NCBI GenBank assembly: GCA_012838805.1
Contig: DUON01000019.1
Span: 147,254-211,253 of the forward strand
Length of the DNA stretch: 64,000 nt
Origin: Clostridiales bacterium
GTDB taxonomy: Bacteria > Bacillota > Clostridia > Christensenellales > DTU072
Reading direction: 5' to 3'
A program made the translations under genes and the position numbers. Position 1 is the first letter of the stretch, and each line of letters opens with the position of its first letter. Of the stretch, positions 54,906 to 63,222 are shown in pieces. A model generated the notes under the pieces. It worked only from the letters and a program-made list of their open reading frames with translations. It ran no database searches and was not told the origin of the DNA.

Positions 54906-55141
54906 TTTGGTTTTTTCAAGTCTGTATTATCTTTCTTTGATGTTTTTTCCTTAGTTTTTTCAAACAGAGTTGTAATTGGTGATAATTATTGGGGGCAATA
55001 TATTGTAACAGTTTAGGGGCTGAAAAGATAGGTCATTTGATTTTCATTCAACAGTCTATACTGATTATTGTTTTTCCATTATCCAAAAGTCAAAATTATC
55101 AATTCGTTGAAATTCATTCTTTATTAGGTTATAATTAACTT

Positions 55142-56302
55142 ATGAGAATTGGAATATTTGGCGGGGCGTTTGACCCCGTCCATAAGGAACACAAGAAGAT
55201 TATTCAAAGAAGCCGCCTGGAACTCAATCTGGATAAAGTCATTGTTCTTTTATCATATACCCCGCCGCATAAAGATTGTAAAATATCGCCCTTTCATGAC
55301 AGGTTGAAGATGCTTGATGCAGAACTCTCAAGCCTTGACTATGTAATAATCGATAAAAGAGAATACTTAAATCAAAAAGAGCCAAACTTTGCTTTTCAGG
55401 TACTCAAAACATTGGTTTCGGACTACCCTGATGATGATTTGATTTATATCATTGGGGGCGACAGTATGATAAAGTTCCATACTTGGGCGCACCCAGATAT
55501 TATATCACAGCTTATGCCAATCGCTGTTATCTCCCGAAAAGGCTATAAAGGACTTGACCAAGCTATACAAAACGCCCGAAAGGAATACTCTGCTGAAATC
55601 AGACTTCTTACTTTTGAAGGCGAAGATATCAGCAGTTCGCTTATCAAGGCTGAATATGAGCTTGAAAGATACAGCGGTCTTGTAAGCGCTGAAGTTCATA
55701 AAATCATTGTGGAGGCTGGACTTTATAGCGATTTTAAGGATATAGTCGCAAGACTTATGTCAAACATCTCAAAAGAGCTATTTGAGCATTCAAAATCGAC
55801 GGTTTATTTTGCAATGCGGTTTGCAAATCAATTAGATTTAAGATATGAACAGGTGTTCTTGTCCGCTCTTTTGCATGACTGCGCCAAGGAAATGCAAATC
55901 CCAAAAGAATATGAAGATATACCTATTAAGATAACACATCAGTATCTTGGCGCTGAAGTCGCCTGCAAGGAGTACGGAGTTAATGACCAAGAGGTCTTGT
56001 CCGCAATAAGATACCACACCACCGGCAAGGCGAAAATGGGCACTTTGGACAAGCTCATATATTTGGCGGATATGCTGGAGCCTTTGAGGGACTTCCCAGG
56101 AGTGGAGCGCTTAAGAGAGATTGTAGAAGAGGACTTTGAAAAGGGCTTTTTGGAATGCGTGAAGCAATCCATAAAAAGGCTGGAAAAATCGGGAAGGGAT
56201 ATTTACTATTTGACCATGGAATGTTATGATTATTATAACAACAAAGCATTTTTAGACGATTGCAAAAATAAAAAGGAGAAAACATGTCACCTAAAGAGTT
56301 AA
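55142..56302 (+). CDS. nadD: NadD-YqeK fusion: nicotinate-mononucleotide adenylyltransferase plus HD-domain hydrolase
   Basis: 386 aa. Residues 1-190: NadD with GIFGGAFDPVHKEH near residue 4 and DISSSLIK near residue 162 (family ISSTxIR, Arg changed to Lys). It makes NaAD from NaMN and ATP in NAD synthesis. Residues ~195-375: YqeK HD domain (HSKSTVYFAMRFA, LLHDCAKEM, RYHTTG) that in related proteins hydrolyses Ap4A. The two are separate in Bacillus but fused in various Firmicutes. ATG 55142 has no strong ribosome binding site. It overlaps rsfS by 19 bp. Confidence 0.95.
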   Translation: MRIGIFGGAFDPVHKEHKKIIQRSRLELNLDKVIVLLSYTPPHKDCKISPFHDRLKMLDAELSSLDYVIIDKREYLNQKEPNFAFQVLKTLVSDYPDDDLIYIIGGDSMIKFHTWAHPDIISQLMPIAVISRKGYKGLDQAIQNARKEYSAEIRLLTFEGEDISSSLIKAEYELERYSGLVSAEVHKIIVEAGLYSDFKDIVARLMSNISKELFEHSKSTVYFAMRFANQLDLRYEQVFLSALLHDCAKEMQIPKEYEDIPIKITHQYLGAEVACKEYGVNDQEVLSAIRYHTTGKAKMGTLDKLIYLADMLEPLRDFPGVERLREIVEEDFEKGFLECVKQSIKRLEKSGRDIYYLTMECYDYYNNKAFLDDCKNKKEKTCHLKS

Positions 56303-56610
56303 AAGACCAAATTATACAAATACTTGACGATAAAAATGCACAGGACATAACTGCCCTTGATATCGCCAGTAAGACAACAATCGCAGATTATTTCATAATC
56401 GCCACGGCTAAGAACGCCGCTCAGATAAAGGCGCTTGTAGAGGCGATAGAAGAAAATCTTGAAGAGAAAGGCGTGCTTGCACTTCGAAAAGAAGGTGTCA
56501 ATGACGCAAGATGGGTCGTTATCGACTATGGCAGTATATTTGTCCATATCTTCAACGCTCAAACAAGAGAATTTTATAACCTTGAAAAACTTTGGGGAGA
56601 AAGGTCTTAA
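56284..56610 (+). CDS. rsfS: Ribosome silencing factor RsfS
   Basis: 108 aa. Binds L14 of the 50S subunit and blocks subunit joining in starvation. Family core: DITALDIASKTTIADYFIIA (residues ~22-41), DARWVVIDYGSIFVHIF near residue 75 and FYNLEKLWGE at the end. GGAG precedes ATG 56284 by 5 nt. It ends with a 4-bp overlap to the convergent Gx transporter gene (56607-56610). Confidence 0.95.
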   Translation: MSPKELKDQIIQILDDKNAQDITALDIASKTTIADYFIIATAKNAAQIKALVEAIEENLEEKGVLALRKEGVNDARWVVIDYGSIFVHIFNAQTREFYNLEKLWGERS

Positions 56611-57110
56611 GGGGATTTATAAAAGGCGGGGGGAATGTATTTTATCGTCACAAACGAAATAATTCCCGTTATGAGCCCAGAAACGCTTCCGATAATAATA
56701 AAATATGGCAAGAACCCGAATACCAAGCTATTGGTCATAATTGCCGCCACACATAGCTGTATGATATTATGAAGTATGGCAGATAGTACGCTGATAACGG
56801 GTATGGATAGTCTCCTTGTATAGAGAAGTGCCGTGGTTAAGGCGACGGACAATAAAGATGAGGGGAGAGAATATAAAATCATGACGGGGTTTGCTACCAA
56901 AAGTGGCACAAGAATAGATTTTAGGGCGATAATAGCGAAAGCGTATTTATAATTCAAAAGCAGAATTGCAATAATTATTACCACATTTGACAGTCCCAAT
57001 TTTACATAAGGCAGAAAGGGGATAATGGGCGGAATCAGGTTCTCCACCACTCCGATAATCATAGACGCCGCAAGCAGCATTGAGGCTATGGCAAGGTTTT
57101 TTGATTTCAT
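56607..57110 (-). CDS. Gx transporter family membrane protein
   Basis: 167 aa with five to six hydrophobic segments (IASMLLAASMIIGVVENLIP at the start; LGLSNVVIIIAILLLNYKYA near residue 38). Resembles the Gx transporter family (older name heptaprenyl diphosphate synthase component I), an ECF S-like group. It forms a trio with the NusG-II and ApbE genes just upstream (4-bp overlap), a combination often linked to flavin or quinone-type redox systems. Confidence 0.85.
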   Translation of the reverse strand: MKSKNLAIASMLLAASMIIGVVENLIPPIIPFLPYVKLGLSNVVIIIAILLLNYKYAFAIIALKSILVPLLVANPVMILYSLPSSLLSVALTTALLYTRRLSIPVISVLSAILHNIIQLCVAAIMTNSLVFGFLPYFIIIGSVSGLITGIISFVTIKYIPPAFYKSP

Positions 57111-57532
57111 TGTCTGCCTCCCGTTATGCCGTCAATATCGTTGTCCGAACGGATGATAACAACCAAGCCGTTGGGGGCGCAAATTATGCGTTCGCCTCCG
57201 TTTTTTATGGGACGGCTTTTAACACAGAGCTTGTCCGGACAATCGGCATGGCTGACATATACTTTCGCATCTTTAATCGTTATGGTGTTGTGTCCTTCAA
57301 TTTCAATCTCTATGGTTTTGTTTTCGTGTAAAGGGTGAACTTCCAAAAGATTTCCTTTATGATAAATCTCCACATATTCGCCGCTGGTCTTTCCGCTTAG
57401 CATAAATATACTTGCAACAATCGCGGCAACAATTAGAATTATTGCGGCGATATCCCATACAAAAAACATCTTATTGTTCTTGTAGTGGTCAAAGATTGAT
57501 GTTTTTTCTATACGCCGACCTACTTGGCTCAA
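57107..57532 (-). CDS. NusG domain II-containing membrane-anchored protein
   Basis: 141 aa. One transmembrane segment near residues 26-47 (DIAAIILIVAAIVASIFML), then an extracytoplasmic NusG-II domain with two Cys (SHADCPDKLCVK, ~ residue 93) and ICAPNGLVVIIRS near residue 120. It overlaps ApbE by 44 bp at its start and the Gx gene by 4 bp at its end. Function unclear; the Cys pair may bind a metal or form a disulfide. Confidence 0.87.
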   Translation of the reverse strand: MSQVGRRIEKTSIFDHYKNNKMFFVWDIAAIILIVAAIVASIFMLSGKTSGEYVEIYHKGNLLEVHPLHENKTIEIEIEGHNTITIKDAKVYVSHADCPDKLCVKSRPIKNGGERIICAPNGLVVIIRSDNDIDGITGGRQ

Positions 57533-58502
57533 ATTGTATATCTCCTATGATATTGTAGTATTCTTCGCCCTTAGTAGTATTTTGTATAATAACCAAAGCC
57601 GAATACCCAAGTTGCTCTATATTTTCCGCCCAATCAAGACCGCTGACGATAATCGCAGTAGCTAATGCATCGCAGTACATCCCTTTTTCGCCGATAACAC
57701 TTGCGGATATGATATCAAACTCATTGAGGCTTGCGGGATAGCCGTTTTTGCCAATAATATGAGAATATCTTGTACCGTCAATGATATAGTATCTCTCATA
57801 ATCGCCGCTTGTGGATATTATCAGATCCTTGAGGTTGACCACTCCAAATAACCCGTTTTCCCTTGGATGAGTAACGCCTATATTCGCCTTGCGGGAATAA
57901 GGCAGTATGTCACCGCCGATATTGATAAGCGCTTGATAGTCCTTGACAAGCTCTTTTACTTTGTCTATGGCATAGCCTTTGGCGATGCCGCCAAAGTCAA
58001 GTTTTGCATTGTCATGGGATTTAGTTATGGTTTGGCTTTCTTCGTCTAATTGAAAAAGCTCCATTTGGGCGATTTGTAGAAGCTCTATGATATCTTCATG
58101 CGGCGGTATCTCTTCAACTTCGTTATAGAGCTTATCGGGACTAAAGCTCCATAGTTCGACAAGGGGATAGACGGCGGGATTGAACGCTTTGTCTGTCAGC
58201 TCGTAAAGCTCCATGGACGCCTTAAAAAGTTCAAGGGTATGCTTTCCAATTTTCACCGGCTCGCCGACTTTTGCTTGGTTAATCTTATATACATCGCTTG
58301 TTTCTATGACCGTAGATATTTGATTCTCAATTTCAACAAGCGTCTTATGGATTTTTTTCAAAGCAGAACGCGCGGAGACACCTTTAAGCTGAATGCTATA
58401 AAATGAGCCGAATATAAGGTTTTCGCCGCTACTTGCGGTACACCCTGACATTATAAAAATCAGAGCGACCAGTATAACCAAAAATGGTTTCAGCTTTTTC
58501 AT
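57489..58502 (-). CDS. apbE: FAD:protein FMN transferase (ApbE), lipoprotein
   Basis: 337 aa. Lipoprotein signal with IFIMSGC. ApbE attaches FMN to Thr or Ser of target proteins, such as RnfG/NqrC-like subunits. Conserved parts: KLDFGGIAKGYAIDKV near residue 168, NIGGDILPY near residue 195 and MYCDALATAIIVSG near residue 280. Overlaps the NusG-II gene by 44 bp. No obvious FMN target gene lies in the window. Confidence 0.92.
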   Translation of the reverse strand: MKKLKPFLVILVALIFIMSGCTASSGENLIFGSFYSIQLKGVSARSALKKIHKTLVEIENQISTVIETSDVYKINQAKVGEPVKIGKHTLELFKASMELYELTDKAFNPAVYPLVELWSFSPDKLYNEVEEIPPHEDIIELLQIAQMELFQLDEESQTITKSHDNAKLDFGGIAKGYAIDKVKELVKDYQALINIGGDILPYSRKANIGVTHPRENGLFGVVNLKDLIISTSGDYERYYIIDGTRYSHIIGKNGYPASLNEFDIISASVIGEKGMYCDALATAIIVSGLDWAENIEQLGYSALVIIQNTTKGEEYYNIIGDIQFEPSRSAYRKNINL

Positions 58503-58511
58503 TAAATCCTT

Positions 58512-59363
58512 TTACCCCACATAGCATATTCCGATAGTACCCGGTCCGCAATGCGTTCCAATGACTGGTCCTACGGGCTGAAGCCAAATTTCGGCATTGG
58601 GAAGAGCTTGTCTTATTTTCTGCTCGACCATGTCGGAATCTTCGGGGCTGTCGGCATTCAAAATAGCTATTGGATATTTATCGTCGGCGTTTTCTATCAC
58701 ATCGTTGACCAGATAGTTCAACGCCTTTTTTCTGCCGTTTATTTTTGCGGCGTTGAATAGCTTTCCTTCGTTGTTTAATTTGATGATAGGTTTAATCTGT
58801 AAAAGTGTGCCTATATTCGCTTGCGCCGCTGAAAGGCGTCCGCCTCTTTTTAGGTATTTCAGACTTTCGGGTGTGAATACCATTTGTGTTTTGTAAATAA
58901 AAGTGTCTAAGAATTTTGTTATCTCTTCCACGCTCTTGCCTGCGTTGTGAAGTTTTGCCGCCTCGTATACGGCAAGACCCGCCGCAAGGCTTATGGCTTT
59001 TGTATCAAACCTTGTAAAACGGGCGTCGGGGTATTTTTCCTTAAGCTTAGCGACAGCCTTGTCCATAGATTCAAAGGTGGCGCTCATTTGGGATGAAAAG
59101 CTTACATAGAGAATCTCTTCGCCTTTTTTGAAAAACGGCTCAAAGTATTCCCTGTAATTTTCTTCGTTAAGGCAAGATGTAATGGGCGTGTTGCCTTTTC
59201 TGACTAAATTAAAAAATTCCTTAGGGTCATAGTTTTCTCCCAAGTCATAAAAGTATTCCTTGTCACAAATAGTGTAGGGCATTCTGATAATGTTCGTGAT
59301 GTTTAATTCCTTGGCCCTTTCCCACCATAGTTCGCAATTGGTGTCTATAAAAAATACTGACAT
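58512..59363 (-). CDS. DegV family fatty-acid-binding protein
   Basis: 283 aa, family length. Two-domain DegV fold: IDTNCELWWE at the start, TPITSCLNEENY near residue 55 and YVSFSSQMSATFES near residue 85 correspond to DegV fatty-acid-binding loops; RGGRLSAAQANIG is near residue 174. FakB-type members carry fatty acids to the kinase FakA; no fakA is in the window. A TTGCAA-N17-TATAAT promoter lies upstream. Confidence 0.88.
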   Translation of the reverse strand: MSVFFIDTNCELWWERAKELNITNIIRMPYTICDKEYFYDLGENYDPKEFFNLVRKGNTPITSCLNEENYREYFEPFFKKGEEILYVSFSSQMSATFESMDKAVAKLKEKYPDARFTRFDTKAISLAAGLAVYEAAKLHNAGKSVEEITKFLDTFIYKTQMVFTPESLKYLKRGGRLSAAQANIGTLLQIKPIIKLNNEGKLFNAAKINGRKKALNYLVNDVIENADDKYPIAILNADSPEDSDMVEQKIRQALPNAEIWLQPVGPVIGTHCGPGTIGICYVG

Positions 59364-59401
59364 GATTATCTCCTTAAACTAAAAAAATATTTATAAATTT
59401 A

Positions 59402-59430
59402 ATTATAAGGCATAACTTTTTTGGTTGCAA
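59402..59430 (-). promoter_or_regulatory. Promoter of the DegV gene
   Basis: On the minus strand TTGCAA (59430-59425), 17-bp spacer, TATAAT (59407-59402). Confidence 0.75.
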
Positions 59431-59590
59431 GGAAAAAAAGAGGGGGTTAGCATTTATTGCCATATCTCTTTAAGAAAAAGGTATGAAAGTATATGGTTTT
59501 TTCTCAAAATAGCGCATTTAGGTTTTTGGTATGAATTTTGCAATCATTTTAGAAATCACTTCACCTTATTGGTGATAATAAAAAAAACCT

Positions 59591-59619
59591 TTGCTATTTT
59601 TTCCGTCATATGATATTAT
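59591..59619 (+). promoter_or_regulatory. Promoter of the 56-aa peptide gene
   Basis: TTGCTA (59591-59596), 17-bp spacer, TATTAT (59614-59619), about 45 bp before the start. Confidence 0.55.
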
Positions 59620-59664
59620 AATGTATATAAAAAAATTGTATAATTATTTTTATGGAGGCAAGAC

Positions 59665-59835
59665 ATGAAAAAGAGTAAGAAACATAAAGAGAATACAGTT
59701 AAAAAAGAAGAGCCCCAAGTGGTTCGTCAAGAGGTTGATTACTTTACTAAATATTACAACGCCTATAAGAATGATTATATTTCCCAATATTACAAAGCCT
59801 ATAAGGAATTTAAGGCAAAACAACAAAACCAATAA
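59665..59835 (+). CDS. 56-aa Lys/Tyr-rich peptide
   Basis: GGAGG (59654-59658) lies 6 nt before ATG 59665, which opens a 56-codon frame to TAA 59833-59835. The N-terminal third is basic (MKKSKKHKE); the C-terminal half carries a repeated Tyr pattern, YYNAYKNDYISQ then YYKAYKEFKA. No membrane segment or signal peptide. I recognise no family. It sits 71 nt before Ku and may be transcribed with it. Confidence 0.65.
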   Translation: MKKSKKHKENTVKKEEPQVVRQEVDYFTKYYNAYKNDYISQYYKAYKEFKAKQQNQ

Positions 59836-59906
59836 CCTTTTTTTGAATTTTTAATCTTAATTACATTATGATAGTCGGCGCATACTATATATTGAGGTAT
59901 GCGCTT

Positions 59907-60680
59907 ATGTCTTTTAGCTATAAGAGTTCAATCAGTTTCGGATTGGTCTATATACCCATCAAGCTTGTCAATGTCATAAAGACCAACGCCATTGGCTTTA
60001 ATATGATAGACAAAAAGACCAACAGCAGGATATCCCATAAAAAAGTGTCGCAGGCGACTGGCGAAGAAGTGCCAAATGAGGATATTGTGAAAGGCTATCA
60101 GTATGAAAAAGATAGGTATGTAATTTTTGAGGATAGCGATTTTGAAAAAATCAAGACCAAAAAAGACAAGACCATAACAATAGAATCCTTTGTGGATATC
60201 AAGGAAATCGACCCCGTTTATTATGACAAGCCTTATTTTGTCGTCCCCAACGGTGCGGAGAGGGCGTTTGTACTGCTTAAAGAGGCTATGCAAAAAGAGA
60301 ACAAGGTGGGTATAGCTAAAACCGTGCTTGGCTCCAAAGAAAACCTTGTGGCGTTGAGGGTCAATAACGGGGAAATGATGTTAAGTACGCTTTATTTCTT
60401 TTCAGAAGTGCAAAAAAACCCCATAAAGGAAATGAACATAAAGCCTGAGGAAAAGGAAATTGAGCTTGCTCGCATGATAATAAACAATATGACAAGGTCT
60501 TTTGAGCCTGAAAACTATTCGGATGAATATAATATCAAGTTAAAAAAGGCGATAGAGGACAAAATAAAGGGCGAAGAAATCACCGTCGCCGAAGACCAAG
60601 ATATGCCACATGCGGCAATAAACCTTATGGAAGCGTTGCAAAGGACTATAAATATGAATAAGCAAGCGCATGGAGGATAG
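59907..60680 (+). CDS. ku: Ku domain DNA end-binding protein
   Basis: 257 aa, normal bacterial Ku length. ATG 59907 follows GAGGT with good spacing; an ATG at 59868 is in frame but lies close to the likely promoter. Family parts: SISFGLVYIPIKL at the start, QYEKDRYVIFEDSDF near residue 70 and YYDKPYFVVPNGAERAF near residue 107. Ku binds double-strand break ends and recruits the ligase LigD in bacterial NHEJ. No LigD is found in the window, so the partner must lie elsewhere or be a different enzyme. Confidence 0.94.
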   Translation: MSFSYKSSISFGLVYIPIKLVNVIKTNAIGFNMIDKKTNSRISHKKVSQATGEEVPNEDIVKGYQYEKDRYVIFEDSDFEKIKTKKDKTITIESFVDIKEIDPVYYDKPYFVVPNGAERAFVLLKEAMQKENKVGIAKTVLGSKENLVALRVNNGEMMLSTLYFFSEVQKNPIKEMNIKPEEKEIELARMIINNMTRSFEPENYSDEYNIKLKKAIEDKIKGEEITVAEDQDMPHAAINLMEALQRTINMNKQAHGG

Positions 60681-60787
60681 GTTAGGCTTGTGGCTCATTT
60701 TTTTTGGAAAAATGCTTCAAGGATTACCTCTTGATATTAATATTTTGTGACGATTTGCCAATTAACAAAAAACATATTTGAAACAAG

Positions 60788-60817
60788 AAAAAACCACCCA
60801 GATAAGGTGGTTTTTAC
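60788..60817 (-). terminator. Terminator of the tRNA-Leu pair
   Basis: AAAACCACC and GGTGGTTTT form a perfect 9-bp stem with a 7-nt loop, with AAAAACCACC giving a T-run on the minus strand, downstream of tRNA-Leu(AAG). Confidence 0.88.
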
Positions 60818-60818
60818 T

Positions 60819-60904
60819 TGGTGCGGTTGACAAGACTTGAACTTGCACGCCATTAAGACACATGATCCTTAGTCATGCCTGTCTGCCGATTCCAGCACAA
60901 CCGC
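60819..60904 (-). tRNA. tRNA-Leu (anticodon AAG)
   Basis: 86 nt, acceptor GCGGTTG/CAACCGC, encoded CCA, long variable arm. Anticodon loop CTAAGGA gives AAG (CUU codon, or CUN if A34 is edited to inosine). The gene order is tRNA-Leu(CAG) first, then this gene, 11 nt apart. Confidence 0.93.
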
Positions 60905-60915
60905 TTATATTTTGT

Positions 60916-61001
60916 TGGTACGAGGGAAGGGACTTGAACCCTCACTGCGTGAAACAATATGAACCTGAATCATACGCGTCTGCCAATTCCGCCACCCTCG
61001 T
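60916..61001 (-). tRNA. tRNA-Leu (anticodon CAG)
   Basis: 86 nt, acceptor ACGAGGG/CCCTCGT, encoded CCA, long variable arm. Anticodon loop TTCAGGT gives CAG, reading CUG. The A1:U72 closing pair is somewhat unusual. Confidence 0.93.
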
Positions 61002-61202
61002 AAGGTCTGATAGTATTCTACACCAGTATAGAAAATCTGTCAAATATTTATGACAAAAAATTTATAATAAAGCCTTAAATAAAAAAGCGTATTAATTGCG
61101 GTGATGTGATAAAATATCCTTTAATGGAATTTTATATCTCTTGCGCTTTGGGAATAATTGTTTTATAATAAAAATAGAAATGAACATTGAGAGGCAAAAC
61201 AA

Positions 61203-62075
61203 TTGAAAGTTACAAGAGCTATTATTCCCGCCGCAGGTTATGGCACAAGATTTTTACCGGCGACAAAGGCGATGCCTAAAGAAATGTTGCCTATCGTAGA
61301 TGTCCCCTCTATACAGTATATAGTTGAAGAATGCGTTCAAAGCGGTATAACCGATGTATGCATAATTTTGGGCAGAAACAAAAACAATATCGCCGACCAT
61401 TTTGACAGGAATTTTGAGGTGGAAAGCGCACTTGCCAAATTAAAAAAATATGAGCAGATAAAGATTATGAATGAACTTTCAGACAAGGTCAATATCTGCT
61501 ATATTCGCCAAAAAGAGATGCTTGGCACAGGCAAGGCGATAGAACTATGTCAGTCCTTTGTCAAAGGCGAGCCGTTCGCAGTCTTATTCGGCGACGATGT
61601 CATGTATAACCCCGAATATCCCGTCACAAAACAGCTTATAGACGCTTATGAGACTACAGGGTTGACCATAGTCGGAGTGCAGCCGCAACCAAGGGAAGAG
61701 GCGATAAAATATGGGGTTATCGTCCCCGGCAAGGTCAAAGGGGCGTACACCAAAATCCTTGGCTTTAAGGAAAAGCCAAAAATCGACGAGCTTCCAAGTA
61801 CCTTGGCAAGCTTAGGAAGGTTCATATTGACGCCGGATATCTTTGAGTATATCCGCCGCACTCCGCCTGCAAAGAACGGCGAGGTTTATCTTCCCACAGC
61901 TATAGAAATGCTTGCAAAGGATATCGGGGCTTTTGCTTTTTCCTTTGAGGGCAAGAGATACGATATAGGCGACAAGCTTGGCTATATCAAAGCCAACATC
62001 GAGTTTGCCCTCCGAAAAAGAGAGCTAAAAAACGCTCTGAAAAGGTATTTAAGAGACCTTGTCAAGAATATATAA
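61203..62075 (+). CDS. galU: UTP-glucose-1-phosphate uridylyltransferase
   Basis: 290 aa. Makes UDP-glucose for wall polymers and glycolipids. Motif IIPAAGYGTRFLPATKAMPK at residues ~7-26 with the nucleotide-binding G-rich loop, VLFGDDVMY near residue 123 and KEKPK near residue 195. TTG start at 61203 with an AGAGG about 8 nt upstream; no ATG fits the family start better. Confidence 0.95.
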   Translation: MKVTRAIIPAAGYGTRFLPATKAMPKEMLPIVDVPSIQYIVEECVQSGITDVCIILGRNKNNIADHFDRNFEVESALAKLKKYEQIKIMNELSDKVNICYIRQKEMLGTGKAIELCQSFVKGEPFAVLFGDDVMYNPEYPVTKQLIDAYETTGLTIVGVQPQPREEAIKYGVIVPGKVKGAYTKILGFKEKPKIDELPSTLASLGRFILTPDIFEYIRRTPPAKNGEVYLPTAIEMLAKDIGAFAFSFEGKRYDIGDKLGYIKANIEFALRKRELKNALKRYLRDLVKNI

Positions 62076-62095
62076 TAAGTAGGACTTTAAACTTA

Positions 62096-62632
62096 TTGTA
62101 TATGTTAAAATTCAGCTTTGAGTTGAAAAGGGTCTTTGACCTTGCAAGAAAGATAAAATTCTACTGCTCTATGCATGAGATATTGAGCGCGAACCTTTTA
62201 TTATCTATGGCGATGGAAAAGACTTGTTTTGCGTATGAGGTGCTTTCAAGACTGGGGCTGGACTTGCAAAAAGCAAAAAGTTTTGTTATGGACGCCTCAG
62301 AAAGCGAGGAATTAAGCATATCCCAAGAGGCTGGCGAGATATTGTCTTTTGCTAACAACGCCGCCGCCCAAAGCGGATATAAGAACATCTGTTCGCATCA
62401 TCTGCTGTTGTCGATTGTTACGCTTTCGCATAAATCGGTAAGGCAGCTCCTTTGGGATTTTGGCATAACCGCCGATAAGATAAGCGCCGCAGTCAATGCT
62501 ATGAACTATTATAAAATAGGTCTTAATGAATATGAAGACGACGGGGCGGGGCGGAACATCAAAGTAAGCAGGCGTATAAAAAACAAGGATTTGGAAAGAG
62601 AAATATTGAACGCCTTAAACAAGAATATCTAA
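62096..62632 (+). CDS. Stand-alone Clp N-domain protein
   Basis: 178 aa. Residues ~5-150 form the ClpA/ClpC N-terminal repeat fold (FELKRVFDLARKI, then ICSHHLLLSIVTLSHKSVRQLL), followed by a short basic tail. No AAA+ part follows, so it is not an unfoldase. Possible role: binding ClpC substrates or adaptors. The start is uncertain: TTG 62096 (AGGA 11 nt upstream) or ATG 62102. Confidence 0.75.
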   Translation: MYMLKFSFELKRVFDLARKIKFYCSMHEILSANLLLSMAMEKTCFAYEVLSRLGLDLQKAKSFVMDASESEELSISQEAGEILSFANNAAAQSGYKNICSHHLLLSIVTLSHKSVRQLLWDFGITADKISAAVNAMNYYKIGLNEYEDDGAGRNIKVSRRIKNKDLEREILNALNKNI

Positions 62633-62672
62633 AAAAATTTAGATAAAAATATTACAAATGGAGGAATGAACT

Positions 62673-63212
62673 ATGCGGATTGAAATCGCGACAAAGAACT
62701 ATAAACCCACCGACCATCTCAAACAGATTATTGAGAAGAAGATATCCAAGTTTGACAAGTATTTTTCCCAAGAGGCGTCCGCTAAAGTAATGCTTTCGGC
62801 ATCTGGTCAGCAAAACAACCGCCATACCATGGAAATAACTTTGAAATCGGGCAGTATCAGTGTGAGAAGCGAAGTGACAAGCGACAATATGTATGACAAT
62901 ATCGATATCATTCTGCCCAAGATAGAAAGACAGATAGTAAAACACAGAAAGAAATTCGAATCGAGATTTAGAAAAGAGTCGCTTAAAGAGCCTTATATCT
63001 ATGAGAGCAACAAGGAAGTCGAAAGCGTAAGAGGCAAGGTCGTCAAAAAGAAGATTTTTGATATCGCTATATCCAGCGTGGAGAATGCCATTGACGAAAT
63101 GGAACTTCTTGACCACAACTTCTATGTGTTCATAAATGATGAGACAGCCAAAGTCAATGTCGTATACAAAAGAAACGACGGCGATTTTGGACTTATAGCG
63201 CCGGAATATTGA
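62673..63212 (+). CDS. hpf: Ribosome hibernation promoting factor, long form
   Basis: 179 aa. N-terminal HPF/RaiA domain (residues 1-100, MRIEIATKNYKPTDHLKQII) and the C-terminal dimerisation domain of long HPF (residues ~125-179, VFINDETAKVNVVYKRNDGD) that makes 100S ribosome dimers in Firmicutes. GGAGG lies 8 nt before ATG 62673. Confidence 0.95.
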   Translation: MRIEIATKNYKPTDHLKQIIEKKISKFDKYFSQEASAKVMLSASGQQNNRHTMEITLKSGSISVRSEVTSDNMYDNIDIILPKIERQIVKHRKKFESRFRKESLKEPYIYESNKEVESVRGKVVKKKIFDIAISSVENAIDEMELLDHNFYVFINDETAKVNVVYKRNDGDFGLIAPEY

Positions 63213-63222
63213 GAAAATCCAT

